Assembly (NCBI GenBank): GCA_030682385.1
Contig: JAUXOG010000104.1
Coordinates: forward strand, 88,023 to 126,092
Length of the DNA: 38,070 nucleotides
Direction: 5' to 3'
DNA from: Bacteroidota bacterium
Lineage (GTDB): Bacteria; Bacteroidota; Ignavibacteria; UBA10030; BY39
Positions 23,664-32,944 of this stretch are shown here, in pieces. Each line of letters begins with the position of its first letter. Within the stretch, counting starts at the first letter, position 1. The position numbers and the translations under genes were made by a program. The notes under the pieces are model-generated. The model did not search any database. It was not told the DNA's origin and saw nothing but the letters and a program-made list of their open reading frames with translations.

Positions 23664-25604
23664 ATGAGTAATATAAAAATATCATTTCCTGATAATAGTT
23701 CACGCGATTTTGAAAGCGGTGTTACCGGTTTCAAAATTGCGGAATCTATCAGCAGCCGACTTGCGAAAGAAGCCCTTTCTGTTGAAGTTAACGGTGAGGT
23801 ATGGGATTTATCCCGTCCAATCATTAACGACGCTCAACTGAAAATATTTAAATGGGACGACGATGCAGGTAAACAAACTTATTGGCACAGCTCGGCACAT
23901 CTTATGGCGGAAGCAATTCAGGAAATATTTCCGGGAACAAAATTCGGAATCGGTCCATCGATCGAAAACGGATTCTACTACGATCTTGATTTAGGCGATC
24001 ATAAATTAACTAATGAAGACCTGAATAAGATTGAAGAAAAAATGAACGAATACATTAAACAGGATTTTCAATTCCGTAGAGAAGAAATTCAGTGGCAGGA
24101 AGCTTACAATTTTTTTCAACAAAAAGGGGATGAATATAAATTAGAGCTTCTCGACGAATTCAAAGGTGAAAAAATTACTTTGTATCATGTTGGTCAATTT
24201 ACTGACCTGTGTTACGGTCCACATTTACCTTCGACAGGTAAAATTAAATATATAAAACTACTTAATGTTGCAGGCGCATACTGGCGCGGAAGCGAAAAAA
24301 ATAAAATGCTTCAGCGTATTTATGGAATTACTTTCCCTACGAAAAAAGAACTTGACGATTATTTGTTCCGGCTTGAAGAAGCGAAACGCCGAGATCATAG
24401 AAAGTTAGGTACCGAGTTAGAAATATTTTTACTCACTCCAAAAGTTGGCGGTGGTTTACCTCTCTGGTTGCCTAAAGGAGCGGTCATTCGCGAGACGTTA
24501 GAAGATTTTTTAAAGGCAGAACAAAAAAAACGCGGCTATCTTCCCGTAGTTACTCCGCACATCGGTAACATTAATTTATATAAAACGAGCGGCCACTATC
24601 CATATTACAAAGACAGTCAGTTTACACCAATTAAAGTTGATGACGAAGAGTACTTACTGAAACCGATGAATTGTCCGCATCATTTTCAAATTTATGCTGC
24701 AAAACCACGCAGCTATCGTGATTTGCCAATTCGTTTAGCTGAGTTTGGAACGGTTTATAGATACGAACAATCCGGCGAGTTAAACGGACTGACCCGCGTC
24801 CGCAGTTTTACGGTTGATGATTCGCACATGTTCGTGCGACAAGACCAGTTGAAAGAAGAAATTTGTGGAGTAATTGATTTAATACAACTTGTGTTTAATA
24901 CACTTGGCTTCAAAGATTTTACTACCCGTCTTTCTTTCAGAGATGCTCTCAACAAAGAAAAATACGGTGGCGCCGACGAACTTTGGGATAGAGCTGAAAA
25001 GGAAATTCTCGAAGCTGCTGAAGAAATGAAATTAAAATACACGATAGCTAAAGGCGAAGCCGCTTTCTACGGTCCTAAAATAGATTTTATAGTTAGAGAT
25101 GCACTTGGCAGAAGTTGGCAATTAGGTACTGTTCAAGTCGATTACGTAATGCCCGAACGTTTTAACTTAGAGTATGTTGGAAACGATGGACAAAAACATC
25201 GGCCGGTTGTAATTCACCGGGCGCCTTTCGGAAGTTTGGAAAGATTTATTGGAGTTTTGATTGAGCATTTTGCCGGAGAGTTTCCTGTATGGTTATCTCC
25301 ATTACAAGTTGCAGTTATTCCGATAACAGATGCCCAAAACGATTATGCTTTAACTATAACTCAAAAGCTGAAGGATGCCGGTGTACGAGTTGAACTCGAT
25401 AGTAGAAATGAAAAAGTGAATTATAAAATCCGCGACTGGGAAACGAAGAAAACGCCTTATATGCTCGTTGTCGGAGACAAAGAAAAAAATTCAGACACGG
25501 TATCAGTTCGCCGGCATACAAAAGGCGATTTAGGAATCAAACCGGTATCAGAGTTCCTGAATCAAATTTCAATTGAAATTAAGGAAAAACAATTAACAAA
25601 TTAG
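23664..25604 (+). CDS. thrS: Threonyl-tRNA synthetase
   Basis: Charges tRNA-Thr. 646 aa, full length. Order: TGS domain (1-62), editing domain with YWHSSAHLMAEAIQ and the zinc-type cysteine/histidine in TDLCYGPHLPSTG, catalytic core (MNCPHHFQIY with the zinc cysteine, VDDSHMFVRQ, VIHRAPFGSLERFIGVLIEH), and the anticodon-binding domain (VAVIPITDAQNDYA, ELDSRNEKVNYKIRDWE). ATG at 23664. Its stop overlaps the ribosome site of infC, so thrS-infC-rpmI-rplT form one operon, the classical bacterial order. Confidence 0.97.
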   Translation: MSNIKISFPDNSSRDFESGVTGFKIAESISSRLAKEALSVEVNGEVWDLSRPIINDAQLKIFKWDDDAGKQTYWHSSAHLMAEAIQEIFPGTKFGIGPSIENGFYYDLDLGDHKLTNEDLNKIEEKMNEYIKQDFQFRREEIQWQEAYNFFQQKGDEYKLELLDEFKGEKITLYHVGQFTDLCYGPHLPSTGKIKYIKLLNVAGAYWRGSEKNKMLQRIYGITFPTKKELDDYLFRLEEAKRRDHRKLGTELEIFLLTPKVGGGLPLWLPKGAVIRETLEDFLKAEQKKRGYLPVVTPHIGNINLYKTSGHYPYYKDSQFTPIKVDDEEYLLKPMNCPHHFQIYAAKPRSYRDLPIRLAEFGTVYRYEQSGELNGLTRVRSFTVDDSHMFVRQDQLKEEICGVIDLIQLVFNTLGFKDFTTRLSFRDALNKEKYGGADELWDRAEKEILEAAEEMKLKYTIAKGEAAFYGPKIDFIVRDALGRSWQLGTVQVDYVMPERFNLEYVGNDGQKHRPVVIHRAPFGSLERFIGVLIEHFAGEFPVWLSPLQVAVIPITDAQNDYALTITQKLKDAGVRVELDSRNEKVNYKIRDWETKKTPYMLVVGDKEKNSDTVSVRRHTKGDLGIKPVSEFLNQISIEIKEKQLTN

Positions 25605-25615
25605 GAGACTAATAT

Positions 25616-26179
25616 ATTAAAGATCAACAAACGCCGAAGATAAACGAAGATATACGAGTAGCACGAATTCGTTTAATAGATGAGACCGGGCAGCAGCTCG
25701 GAATAATGACACCGCAAGAAGGAATGCGATATGCAAACGAACGGGGATTAGATTTAATCGAAATTGTTCCTACTGCTAACCCGCCTGTTTGCAAGCTGAT
25801 GGATTTGGGTAAATACAAATACGAGCTTACCAAAAAGGAGAAGTTGCAACGTAAAAATCAGCAGGTAGTGCTTTTGAAAGAGGTGCGTTTTCATCCAAAT
25901 ACGGATGTTCATGATTTCGAATTTAAAGCCAGGCATGCTCGATCTTTCATTGAAGATGGAAATAAAGTGAAAGCTACAGTTATTTTTAAAGGTCGGGAAA
26001 TTGTTTATAAAGAACACGGCGAAGCGTTATTAAAGCGGTTAGCTGAAAGAGTAGCTGACATTGCAAAAATCGAACAACCCGCCAAAATGGAAGGGAAATG
26101 GATGTCGATTATTCTAACTGCAGATAAAGTTGGTAAGAAAAAATCACCAAAAACACAAACTGAAGAAAAACAAATTTAA
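25616..26179 (+). CDS. infC: Translation initiation factor IF-3 (AUU start)
   Basis: Binds the 30S subunit and checks initiator tRNA and start codon. The first in-frame ATG (25706) would drop the N-domain start. Reading upstream gives ATT at 25616 followed by [20 protein letters not shown], the normal IF-3 N-terminus; GGAG lies 8 nt before. AUU is the famous infC start codon that lets IF-3 repress its own translation, so I choose it: 187 aa. Seen: [23 protein letters not shown]-like segment and C-domain [20 protein letters not shown]. Confidence 0.95.
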   Translation: [187 protein letters not shown]

Positions 26180-26190
26180 AGAGGTAAATA

Positions 26191-26385
26191 ATGCCAAAAA
26201 TGAAATCAGATTCAGGAGCTAAAAAAAGATTTAAACTTACAGCTTCAGGAAAAGTTAAAAGACGAAAAGCATTTAAGAGCCATATTTTAACATCGAAATC
26301 GCAAAAGCGTAAACGTAAGTTACGCCACGCAACACTTGTTTCGAAATCAGAAACAAAGCGAATTAAAATGCTTTTACCAAAGTAA
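26191..26385 (+). CDS. rpmI: 50S ribosomal protein L35
   Basis: 64-aa basic protein; [20 protein letters not shown] and [20 protein letters not shown] are the L35 pattern. GAGG 7 nt before ATG. Lies between infC and rplT as usual. Confidence 0.96.
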   Translation: MPKMKSDSGAKKRFKLTASGKVKRRKAFKSHILTSKSQKRKRKLRHATLVSKSETKRIKMLLPK

Positions 26386-26429
26386 TTAATTAACAGAACC
26401 AATAACAACTAAAGGAGCAAAGAGCAACT

Positions 26430-26777
26430 ATGCCACGATCACAAAATAAAGTTGCCTCCCACCGCCGTCGTAAGCGTATATTAGAGCGAGCGAAAGGCTA
26501 CTGGGGAACTCGCAGTAAAGTTCTCACGGTTGCAAAGCACCACATTGATAAAGCTGGACAGCATGCATACCGTGATAGACGTTTAAAAAAGCGAGAATTC
26601 CGCCAACTCTGGATTGCACGGATCAACGCGGCAGCCCGGATGCACGGAACAACATACTCACGATTAATCGATGGAATGAAAAAGAAAAGCATCGATATCA
26701 ATCGGAAGGTATTGGCAAATTTAGCAGCCAATAACCAAGAAGCTTTTGCAGAGATCGTAAAATTTGCAATTGCATAA
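26430..26777 (+). CDS. rplT: 50S ribosomal protein L20
   Basis: 115 aa. [20 protein letters not shown] and [20 protein letters not shown] are typical of L20, an early 23S rRNA-binding protein. In many bacteria L20 represses rpmI-rplT; no leader structure could be assigned in the 44-bp gap. GGAG 10 nt before the ATG. A terminator follows. Confidence 0.97.
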   Translation: MPRSQNKVASHRRRKRILERAKGYWGTRSKVLTVAKHHIDKAGQHAYRDRRLKKREFRQLWIARINAAARMHGTTYSRLIDGMKKKSIDINRKVLANLAANNQEAFAEIVKFAIA

Positions 26778-26780
26778 ATT

Positions 26781-26832
26781 AATCTTCCCATCCTCTCCGT
26801 AACTTTTTATGAGGGTGGGAAGATTTTATTTT
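26781..26832 (+). terminator. Rho-independent terminator after rplT
   Basis: AATCTTCCCATCCTC pairs over 15 positions (one G-T) with GAGGGTGGGAAGATT, followed by TTATTTTTT. Ends the thrS-rplT operon; pheS starts 11 bp later. Confidence 0.9.
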
Positions 26833-26842
26833 TTAACGGCAG

Positions 26843-27859
26843 ATGACCATGAAAGAAACTATTGATGAAATAAGAAATCAGTTAGATTTCGAAATTACAA
26901 AAGTTAATTCGCTTCCCGAATTAGATCAATTTCGCATAAAATATTTAGCCCGTAAAGGTATAATAGCTGAGTTGTTCGAAACATTGAAAAATGTTCCTCC
27001 CGATCAGAAGCCATCACTCGGTAAAGAGTTGAACGAGTTGCGGACGCACGCACAAAATCTTCACGACGAGAAAAAAAATAATCTTGAAAGCAATCAAAGT
27101 TCGCAATCAGAACTAATTGATATAACTCTCCCCGGACGTCGTAAATGGATTGGTTCTTTGCATCCGATTACACAAACCTTAAACGAAATTAAATCAATAT
27201 TCTTGCGATTGGGATTCGAGATTGCTTCCGGTCCGGAAATCGAAGACGATTATTATAATTTTGAAGCTTTAAACTTCCCTCCCGATCATCCTGCACGCGA
27301 TATGCAGGACACATTTTTTATATCTAAAAAAACTCTATTACGCACACATACATCTCCTGTTCAGATTCGAGTGATGGAAAAACAACAACCGCCTGTGCGT
27401 GTAATTATGCCTGGAAGAGTTTATCGGAACGAAGCTATCAGCGCCCGTAGTTATTGCCTCTTCCATCAGGTTGAAGGTTTATATGTTGATACGAATGTTA
27501 CATTCAGCGAATTGAAAGGTACTCTTGTTGCATTCGCACAACAATTTTACGGGAGCGATTTAAAATTTCGTTTCCGTCCAAGTTTTTTTCCGTTTACCGA
27601 ACCAAGTGCCGAGATGGATATAAGCTGCTTTCTGTGTAAAGGCAAAGGTTGCCGTGTTTGTAAATATGCCGGCTGGCTTGAAATTTTAGGTTGTGGTATG
27701 GTCAATCCGAATGTTTATAAATTTGTAAATTATGACCCGATGAAAGTCAGCGGTTATGCTTTTGGTATGGGTATCGAACGTATCACTATGCTGCGTTATG
27801 GTATCGATGATATACGAATTTTGTTCGACAACGATGTTCGTTTCTTAAAACAATTTTAG
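26843..27859 (+). CDS. pheS: Phenylalanyl-tRNA synthetase alpha subunit
   Basis: 338 aa. The N-terminal coiled coil (1-90) is followed by the class II core: [40 protein letters not shown], motif 2 [20 protein letters not shown] and motif 3 [19 protein letters not shown] cysteine cluster [12 protein letters not shown] (zinc-like, residues ~263-274) is present, as in many PheS. ATG at 26843 or 26849 both possible. Forms an alpha2beta2 enzyme with PheT encoded 7 bp downstream. Confidence 0.97.
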   Translation: MTMKETIDEIRNQLDFEITKVNSLPELDQFRIKYLARKGIIAELFETLKNVPPDQKPSLGKELNELRTHAQNLHDEKKNNLESNQSSQSELIDITLPGRRKWIGSLHPITQTLNEIKSIFLRLGFEIASGPEIEDDYYNFEALNFPPDHPARDMQDTFFISKKTLLRTHTSPVQIRVMEKQQPPVRVIMPGRVYRNEAISARSYCLFHQVEGLYVDTNVTFSELKGTLVAFAQQFYGSDLKFRFRPSFFPFTEPSAEMDISCFLCKGKGCRVCKYAGWLEILGCGMVNPNVYKFVNYDPMKVSGYAFGMGIERITMLRYGIDDIRILFDNDVRFLKQF

Positions 27860-27866
27860 TATCGGT

Positions 27867-30308
27867 ATGAAAATTTCTCTCAAATGGCTTAGACAATATG
27901 TAGAGTTCAATATTACACCTGAGGAACTGGCTGATAAACTTACAAAAGCCGGTCTCGAAGTCGAAAGCATTGATTATTTAGGCAGCAAGTTTAATAATTT
28001 TTTTACGGGTCAAGTTTTAACTGTAACGAAACATCCTAATGCAAATAAGCTCACAGTTTGCGATGTAAATGTTGGCGACTCAAATATTGCTATTGTATGT
28101 GGCGCACCAAACGTTGCAATCGGGCAGAAGGTTGTTGTAGGGTTAGCTGGCGCTGTTGTTCCTCGAAATCAACACGATCCCGATGGAAAGGCATTCGAGT
28201 TGGCTAAAGTAAAAATTCGAGGTGTCGAATCGAATGGAATGATATGCTCCGAGTACGAACTTGGTATTGGTGAGGATAAAGACGGAATCTTGGTTTTAAA
28301 CGACAATGTAACCATCGGAATACCACTTGCTGAGTTTTTAGGTTTGAATGATATAGTTTTCGAAATCGGTATTACTCCAAACCGTCCTGATTGCCTGAGT
28401 CACATCGGCATTGGTCGCGAAGTAGCAGCCGCTCTGAAAACGAATTACAAGCTTCCTGAAGTAACGATTAACGAGTCAAGCAGCTCAATCGAGAATTCAG
28501 CTATAGTAATCGTCGAAGATTCAGATAAATGTCCAAGATATTCTGCCCGCGTTATTAAAAATGTTAAGGTACAATCTTCACCCAAATGGTTACAAAATTA
28601 TTTATCGGCAATTAGTATTCGTCCGATTAATAATATAGTTGATGCAACTAATTATGTTTTAATGGAAACCGGGCATCCTCTTCATGCTTTTGATTATGAT
28701 AAATTAAATGAAAAGACTATCATCGTCAGAGAAGCAATCGATGGAGAACATTTTGTAACGTTGGACGGAAAAGGAAGATCGTTAACAGCTGGGATGCTTT
28801 TGATATGCGACGCAATCAAACCTATTGCTATCGCCGGCGTAATGGGTGGTATAAATTCTGAAATTACCGATAACACAAAAAACATTTTGTTGGAAAGTGC
28901 GTATTTCGATCCAAGGAGCATACGGAAAACTTCGAAACAATTAGGTTTGAGCAGTGATGCATCGCAGCGATTCGAAAGAGGCGCCGATCCGAATGCTACT
29001 ATCTATTCCATCAATCGTGCAGCACAATTGATTGCCGAAATTGCAGGCGGTGAAATTCAAAAAGGAATCATCGATGTTTATCCAAAACCATTCACTCCAA
29101 CCCGAATAAATGTAAGTTTGCAACGGAGTAATAATATTTTAGGTACGAATCTAAACGTCTGTCAAATTATTGAATTATTAGAATCGATAAATTGTGAACA
29201 TCAAGTCGCAGAAAAACAGAATGCCGAAAAGGATATTGTTACATTTAAAGTTCCTTCATTTCGTCCGGACCTTGAAAAAGAAATTGACCTGATAGAAGAA
29301 TTAGCCCGGTTGTATGGTTATGACAATATCGAAACTAAAATGCAATCGGTAATAAAATTTACTTCGAATCCTGTTCAATCCGACATTGTTGATGAAATGA
29401 GATTGTGGTTGGTAGGGAGGGGGTTCAACGAAATTGTAACTAATAGCTTGCAAAGCAAAGAGCTTGCTTATTTAAGTTCAAGTGAAGTTGTAGAAGTGAT
29501 GAACCCGATAAGTAAAGATATGGCTGCAATGCGGACGAGTTTAATTCCAAATATACTTGAAGTAGTACGTAACAACATATATCATCAAACCAAAAATTTG
29601 AACTTGTTTGAAGTTGGAAAAACCTACTTGAAAATTCTTCAAGAAAGTGAAAATCAGAAAAGCGATGAGAATTACAAGGAAGAAGATAAAATAATTCTGG
29701 CAAAATCGGGAATTGCAAATTTTCCAAATTGGGCTGAAAATGAACGAAATTCGGATATTTACGATCTTAAAGGTGAAGTTGAAGATCTACTTTTGAAATT
29801 TGGACTTGACAAATATAAATTTATTCCGTATTCTACTACTAAAGCTTTAGTTGATATGCCTGTAAGCATTGAAATTAACCAGATTGAAGTGGGTTATATT
29901 GCAAAAGTTCAGAAGCAAATGCTAAAGCAGTTTGATATTGAACAAGATGTATATATTGCAGACTTGAATATTAATATCTTTAAGTCATTATCGAAAATTG
30001 AAAAGAAATACAAGCCGTTGCCTGATTATCCGATGGTGTTACGTGATTTGGCTTTCATAACGGATAAAGTTGTACCGGTTTCCGAAATGCAAGGAACTAT
30101 TTATAAGGCTGGCGGTGAACTCTTAAGGACAGTAGAAATTTTCGATTTATATTCAGGTGATCAGATTCATTCTGATAAAAAGAGTTCTGCATTTACTCTT
30201 CAATTTTTTTCTGAAGATAGAACTTTAACTGATGTAGAAATTGAAAAAATTATTAATAAAATTGTTGAAGCAATGAAAGTGGCACATAATGCTGCTTTAA
30301 GAAAATGA
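27867..30308 (+). CDS. pheT: Phenylalanyl-tRNA synthetase beta subunit
   Basis: 813 aa, full length. Order: N-terminal MKISLKWLRQYVEF, tRNA-binding OB domain (about 40-150: GQVLTVTKHPNANKLTVCDV, IVCGAPNV), B3/B4 editing domain (RPINNIVDATNYVLMETGHP, GVMGGINSEITDNTKNILLE), B5, catalytic-like core, and the FDX-ACB anticodon-binding end (PLPDYPMVLRDLAF to C-terminus). Seven bases after pheS, with the ZapB-like gene 25 bp downstream. Confidence 0.97.
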   Translation: MKISLKWLRQYVEFNITPEELADKLTKAGLEVESIDYLGSKFNNFFTGQVLTVTKHPNANKLTVCDVNVGDSNIAIVCGAPNVAIGQKVVVGLAGAVVPRNQHDPDGKAFELAKVKIRGVESNGMICSEYELGIGEDKDGILVLNDNVTIGIPLAEFLGLNDIVFEIGITPNRPDCLSHIGIGREVAAALKTNYKLPEVTINESSSSIENSAIVIVEDSDKCPRYSARVIKNVKVQSSPKWLQNYLSAISIRPINNIVDATNYVLMETGHPLHAFDYDKLNEKTIIVREAIDGEHFVTLDGKGRSLTAGMLLICDAIKPIAIAGVMGGINSEITDNTKNILLESAYFDPRSIRKTSKQLGLSSDASQRFERGADPNATIYSINRAAQLIAEIAGGEIQKGIIDVYPKPFTPTRINVSLQRSNNILGTNLNVCQIIELLESINCEHQVAEKQNAEKDIVTFKVPSFRPDLEKEIDLIEELARLYGYDNIETKMQSVIKFTSNPVQSDIVDEMRLWLVGRGFNEIVTNSLQSKELAYLSSSEVVEVMNPISKDMAAMRTSLIPNILEVVRNNIYHQTKNLNLFEVGKTYLKILQESENQKSDENYKEEDKIILAKSGIANFPNWAENERNSDIYDLKGEVEDLLLKFGLDKYKFIPYSTTKALVDMPVSIEINQIEVGYIAKVQKQMLKQFDIEQDVYIADLNINIFKSLSKIEKKYKPLPDYPMVLRDLAFITDKVVPVSEMQGTIYKAGGELLRTVEIFDLYSGDQIHSDKKSSAFTLQFFSEDRTLTDVEIEKIINKIVEAMKVAHNAALRK

Positions 30309-30333
30309 CTTTAACTTTTTAGGAGAAAAATAA

Positions 30334-30678
30334 TTGGATTATCAACAAGCTGGAACAGACGCTAAAGTTATCATCGAGCAAAAAGAGATCGAAGCGGAAC
30401 TAAAAAGTCTCTGGGAAAAAATCAGAAAGGCTTCTGAAGTAATTTTCATGCTTCGCGATGAAAACCAACAATTAAAAGCACAAAACTCCGACCTTCAGCA
30501 AAAATATGATGAACTCAATTCCCAAATTATGGCAAAGGAACAGGAAATGATTCGTATTCGTACTGAATATTCGAGGTTAGCGAGTTCGACTGGCGAAGAC
30601 ACGTTTTCTTCTACGGAGAAAGAAGCATTGAAAAATCGTATTACCGATTTGATTACAAAAATTAATTCACATTTGTAA
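30334..30678 (+). CDS. Short coiled-coil protein, ZapB-like
   Basis: 114 aa, almost all predicted heptad coiled coil (about residues 12-75: EIEAELKSLWEKIRKASEVI ... QQLKAQNSDLQQKYDELNSQ). TTG start at 30334 behind a good AGGAG. It lies between pheT and zapA, and coiled-coil proteins in this place are candidates for a ZapB-type partner that links ZapA at the division ring. The assignment rests on shape and neighbour, not on clear homology. Confidence 0.6.
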   Translation: MDYQQAGTDAKVIIEQKEIEAELKSLWEKIRKASEVIFMLRDENQQLKAQNSDLQQKYDELNSQIMAKEQEMIRIRTEYSRLASSTGEDTFSSTEKEALKNRITDLITKINSHL

Positions 30679-30753
30679 AATATTTTTAAATTGACTGCGA
30701 GAACGGAACATCCTTAAAAGGATGAGAGAAACATTTATAATCAAGGAAATCAT

Positions 30754-31041
30754 ATGGCAACTGACAGCAAAAGTATAAGAGTAAAGATATTCGGGACTGA
30801 ATATCCGCTGCGTGGCGAGAGCGACGAGTTAACAAAAAAAGTTGCAAGCTATGTGGATGAGATGATAAATACTATCCACAGCAAAATCCCCGAACAGCCG
30901 CCACTAACTGTTGCAGTTTTATCAGCGTTAAATATTACTGAAGACCTGTTCAAAGAACGCGAAAAAACCAACAAGGTTATCTCTTTTGCTCAAAGCGAAT
31001 TAGACCGTATGAACGATTATCTGGATAAAATTCTGGAATAG
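30754..31041 (+). CDS. zapA: Cell division protein ZapA
   Basis: 95 aa. KSIRVKIFGTEYPLRGESDE then LTKKVASYVDEMINTI is the ZapA head, followed by a coiled coil (about 55-95) used for dimer and tetramer formation. ZapA bundles FtsZ filaments at midcell. AAGGAAAT lies before the ATG; a CATCC-TTAAAA-GGATG hairpin sits in the 75-bp gap ahead. A structured RNA follows, as zapA is followed by 6S RNA in many bacteria. Confidence 0.9.
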   Translation: MATDSKSIRVKIFGTEYPLRGESDELTKKVASYVDEMINTIHSKIPEQPPLTVAVLSALNITEDLFKEREKTNKVISFAQSELDRMNDYLDKILE

Positions 31042-31082
31042 TATCCCCTTTTTCGTTCTTTAAAATATTAGGTTATCAGATT

Positions 31083-31319
31083 AATAGCCACACCGTCAAC
31101 CGTAGTCAATACACTATTAAAGAACTTGACAAGTTAATTTAATAGGGAACCTGACTTAAGATCGTAATATTACAGGCCTCAATCCTGCGAAGGATCGGCA
31201 GAATCTCGAATTAATTTTCGATGCCGCAGTGGAAGTAAGAAACAATCTGGCAGGTACCCACTGTGCATTATTGAAGTTCTTCAATAATATTGTACTATCG
31301 TTGTGAGTGTGGCTTTTTT
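31083..31319 (+). ncRNA. Structured ~235-nt RNA, candidate 6S RNA
   Basis: No gene lies between zapA and rny (31042-31350), but the DNA is full of pairing. AGCCACAC (31086-31093) pairs with GTGTGGCT (31307-31314), which runs into a T stretch; inside it CAAC-CG-TAGT-CAATA pairs with TATTG-TACTAT-CGTTG, so a closing stem of ~25 bp forms. Inside are: hairpin CTATTAAA/TTTAATAG with AACTT/AAGTT (31114-31145), stem GGAACCTG/CAGGTACC (31146-31153 with 31251-31258), hairpin CGGCA...TGCCG with TCGAA/TTCGA (31196-31226), and ATTATTGAAG/CTTCAATAAT (31267-31288). Long closing stem, inner junction, own terminator and the zapA neighbour suggest 6S RNA; the family is an inference from shape and synteny. Confidence 0.6.
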
Positions 31320-31350
31320 ATTTAAATTATCAGTAACTATAGAGGTTAAA

Positions 31351-32916
31351 ATGAGTGAAACATATATATTTATAGCCATCGTTGTAGCTGCTTCGACTTT
31401 TGGTTTCTTGTTTGGATGGTATATCAACAACCGAATTATTAAAAATAAAATTGTATTTGCCGAAGACAGAGCAAAACAGCTTCTCGGAAATGCTGAAAAA
31501 GAAACCAATGCTCTGAAAAAAGAGAAATTACTCGAAGTAAAAGATGAGTGGTATAAGAAGAAGCAGGAATTCGATCATGAGCATAACGCAAAAAAGAATA
31601 AATTAACTGCTTTCGAAAAACAACTGACCCAGCGTGAAGAAAATTTCGACCGCAAAGTTGATCTGATCAACAAGAAAGAACAAGATCACAATAATTTAAA
31701 GAAAGAACTTGAAGCGAAAGCGAAACTAATCCAAACGAAAACACAAGAATTAGATAGATTGACCCAATCGCAAAATATCAAGCTCGAAAAGATATCGGGT
31801 ATGACTTCAGATGAAGCGAAGAAAATGCTGCTCGAAAATTTGATACAGGAAACCAAAAACGAATCAGCCGGGCAACTTAAATTAATTCGCGACCAAGCAA
31901 AATTAGATGCTAAAAAAGAATCTCAAAAATTAACTATACAGGCAATTCAAAGATTCGCTGCCGATTATACAGTTGAATCAACTGTAAGTGTCCTCAATAT
32001 CCAAAGCGATGAAATGAAAGGAAGAATCATCGGCAGGGAAGGCAGAAACATACGGGCGTTTGAAGCCGCAACCGGCGTCGATGTAATAGTTGATGATACT
32101 CCAGAAGCTGTTATTCTGTCAGCATTCGATCCCATGAGGCGTGAAGTCGCAAAAATGGCTTTAGAAAAATTGATGACAGACGGACGGATACACCCGAGCA
32201 GAATTGAAGAAATTGTTGAAAAAGTACGAGCTGATGTAGAAGAAGAAATAATCCGCGTTGGCGAAAATGCGATGATGCAGCTTGGTATCAACAACGCACA
32301 TCCCGAAATAATTAAATGTATCGGCAAAATGAAATATCGTTCGTCTTACGGTCAAAATTTATTATCGCACAGCATTGAAGTTGCTCACCTGACCGGATTA
32401 ATGGCTGCAGAGTTAGGACTGGATGCAACATTGGCACGAAGAGCCGCATTAATGCACGACATCGGAAAAACAGTCGATAAATTAGCCGATGGTCCGCACG
32501 CATTGTTGGGTTATGAATTTGCAAAAAAATACAACGAGAACCCTGTTGTTGTGAACGTGATTGGTTCGCATCACGAAGATATGCCGATGGAAACACCAAT
32601 CGCCGCACTCGTTCAAGCGGCTGATGCGATTAGCGGTGCCCGACCTGGTGCTCGACGTGAATCTGTAGAAGGTTACGTGAAGCGGCTTGAAAAACTTGAG
32701 AATGTTGCAACCTCATTCGATGGTGTAGCAAAAACGTTTGCAATTCAAGCCGGAAGAGAAATTCGGGTGATGGTGGAACCAGAAAAGATCGACGATGCAC
32801 GCGCCGACCAATTAGCTAACGATATTGCAAAAAAAATTGAACAAGAATTGGAGTATCCAGGACAAATTAAAGTGATTATTATTCGCGAACGGCGCTCGAT
32901 TGCGTATGCAAAATAA
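31351..32916 (+). CDS. rny: Ribonuclease Y
   Basis: Membrane-anchored endoribonuclease that starts mRNA decay. 521 aa. A transmembrane helix (YIFIAIVVAASTFGFLFGWY, residues 5-24), a long charged coiled coil (30-210), the KH domain (MKGRIIGREGRNIRAFEAAT), and the HD domain with LSHSIEVAHLTGLMA and ALMHDIGKTVDK, plus DAISGARPGARRE and the usual C-terminus. The frame is open from a GTG at 31303, but that lies in the structured RNA; ATG 31351 has GAGG 7 nt ahead and gives a normal Rny N-terminus. Confidence 0.96.
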   Translation: MSETYIFIAIVVAASTFGFLFGWYINNRIIKNKIVFAEDRAKQLLGNAEKETNALKKEKLLEVKDEWYKKKQEFDHEHNAKKNKLTAFEKQLTQREENFDRKVDLINKKEQDHNNLKKELEAKAKLIQTKTQELDRLTQSQNIKLEKISGMTSDEAKKMLLENLIQETKNESAGQLKLIRDQAKLDAKKESQKLTIQAIQRFAADYTVESTVSVLNIQSDEMKGRIIGREGRNIRAFEAATGVDVIVDDTPEAVILSAFDPMRREVAKMALEKLMTDGRIHPSRIEEIVEKVRADVEEEIIRVGENAMMQLGINNAHPEIIKCIGKMKYRSSYGQNLLSHSIEVAHLTGLMAAELGLDATLARRAALMHDIGKTVDKLADGPHALLGYEFAKKYNENPVVVNVIGSHHEDMPMETPIAALVQAADAISGARPGARRESVEGYVKRLEKLENVATSFDGVAKTFAIQAGREIRVMVEPEKIDDARADQLANDIAKKIEQELEYPGQIKVIIIRERRSIAYAK

Positions 32917-32944
32917 AGTTCTATAATCAATAATAAAAATTCGT

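Noticed and set aside
31126-31160. TTGACA at 31126 as a -35 box
   Set aside because: No matching -10 box lies 16-18 bp downstream; the bases are part of a hairpin in the RNA.
31303-31350. Earlier GTG start for rny
   Set aside because: It lies in the end of the structured RNA and would add residues before the membrane helix; ATG 31351 has a good ribosome site.
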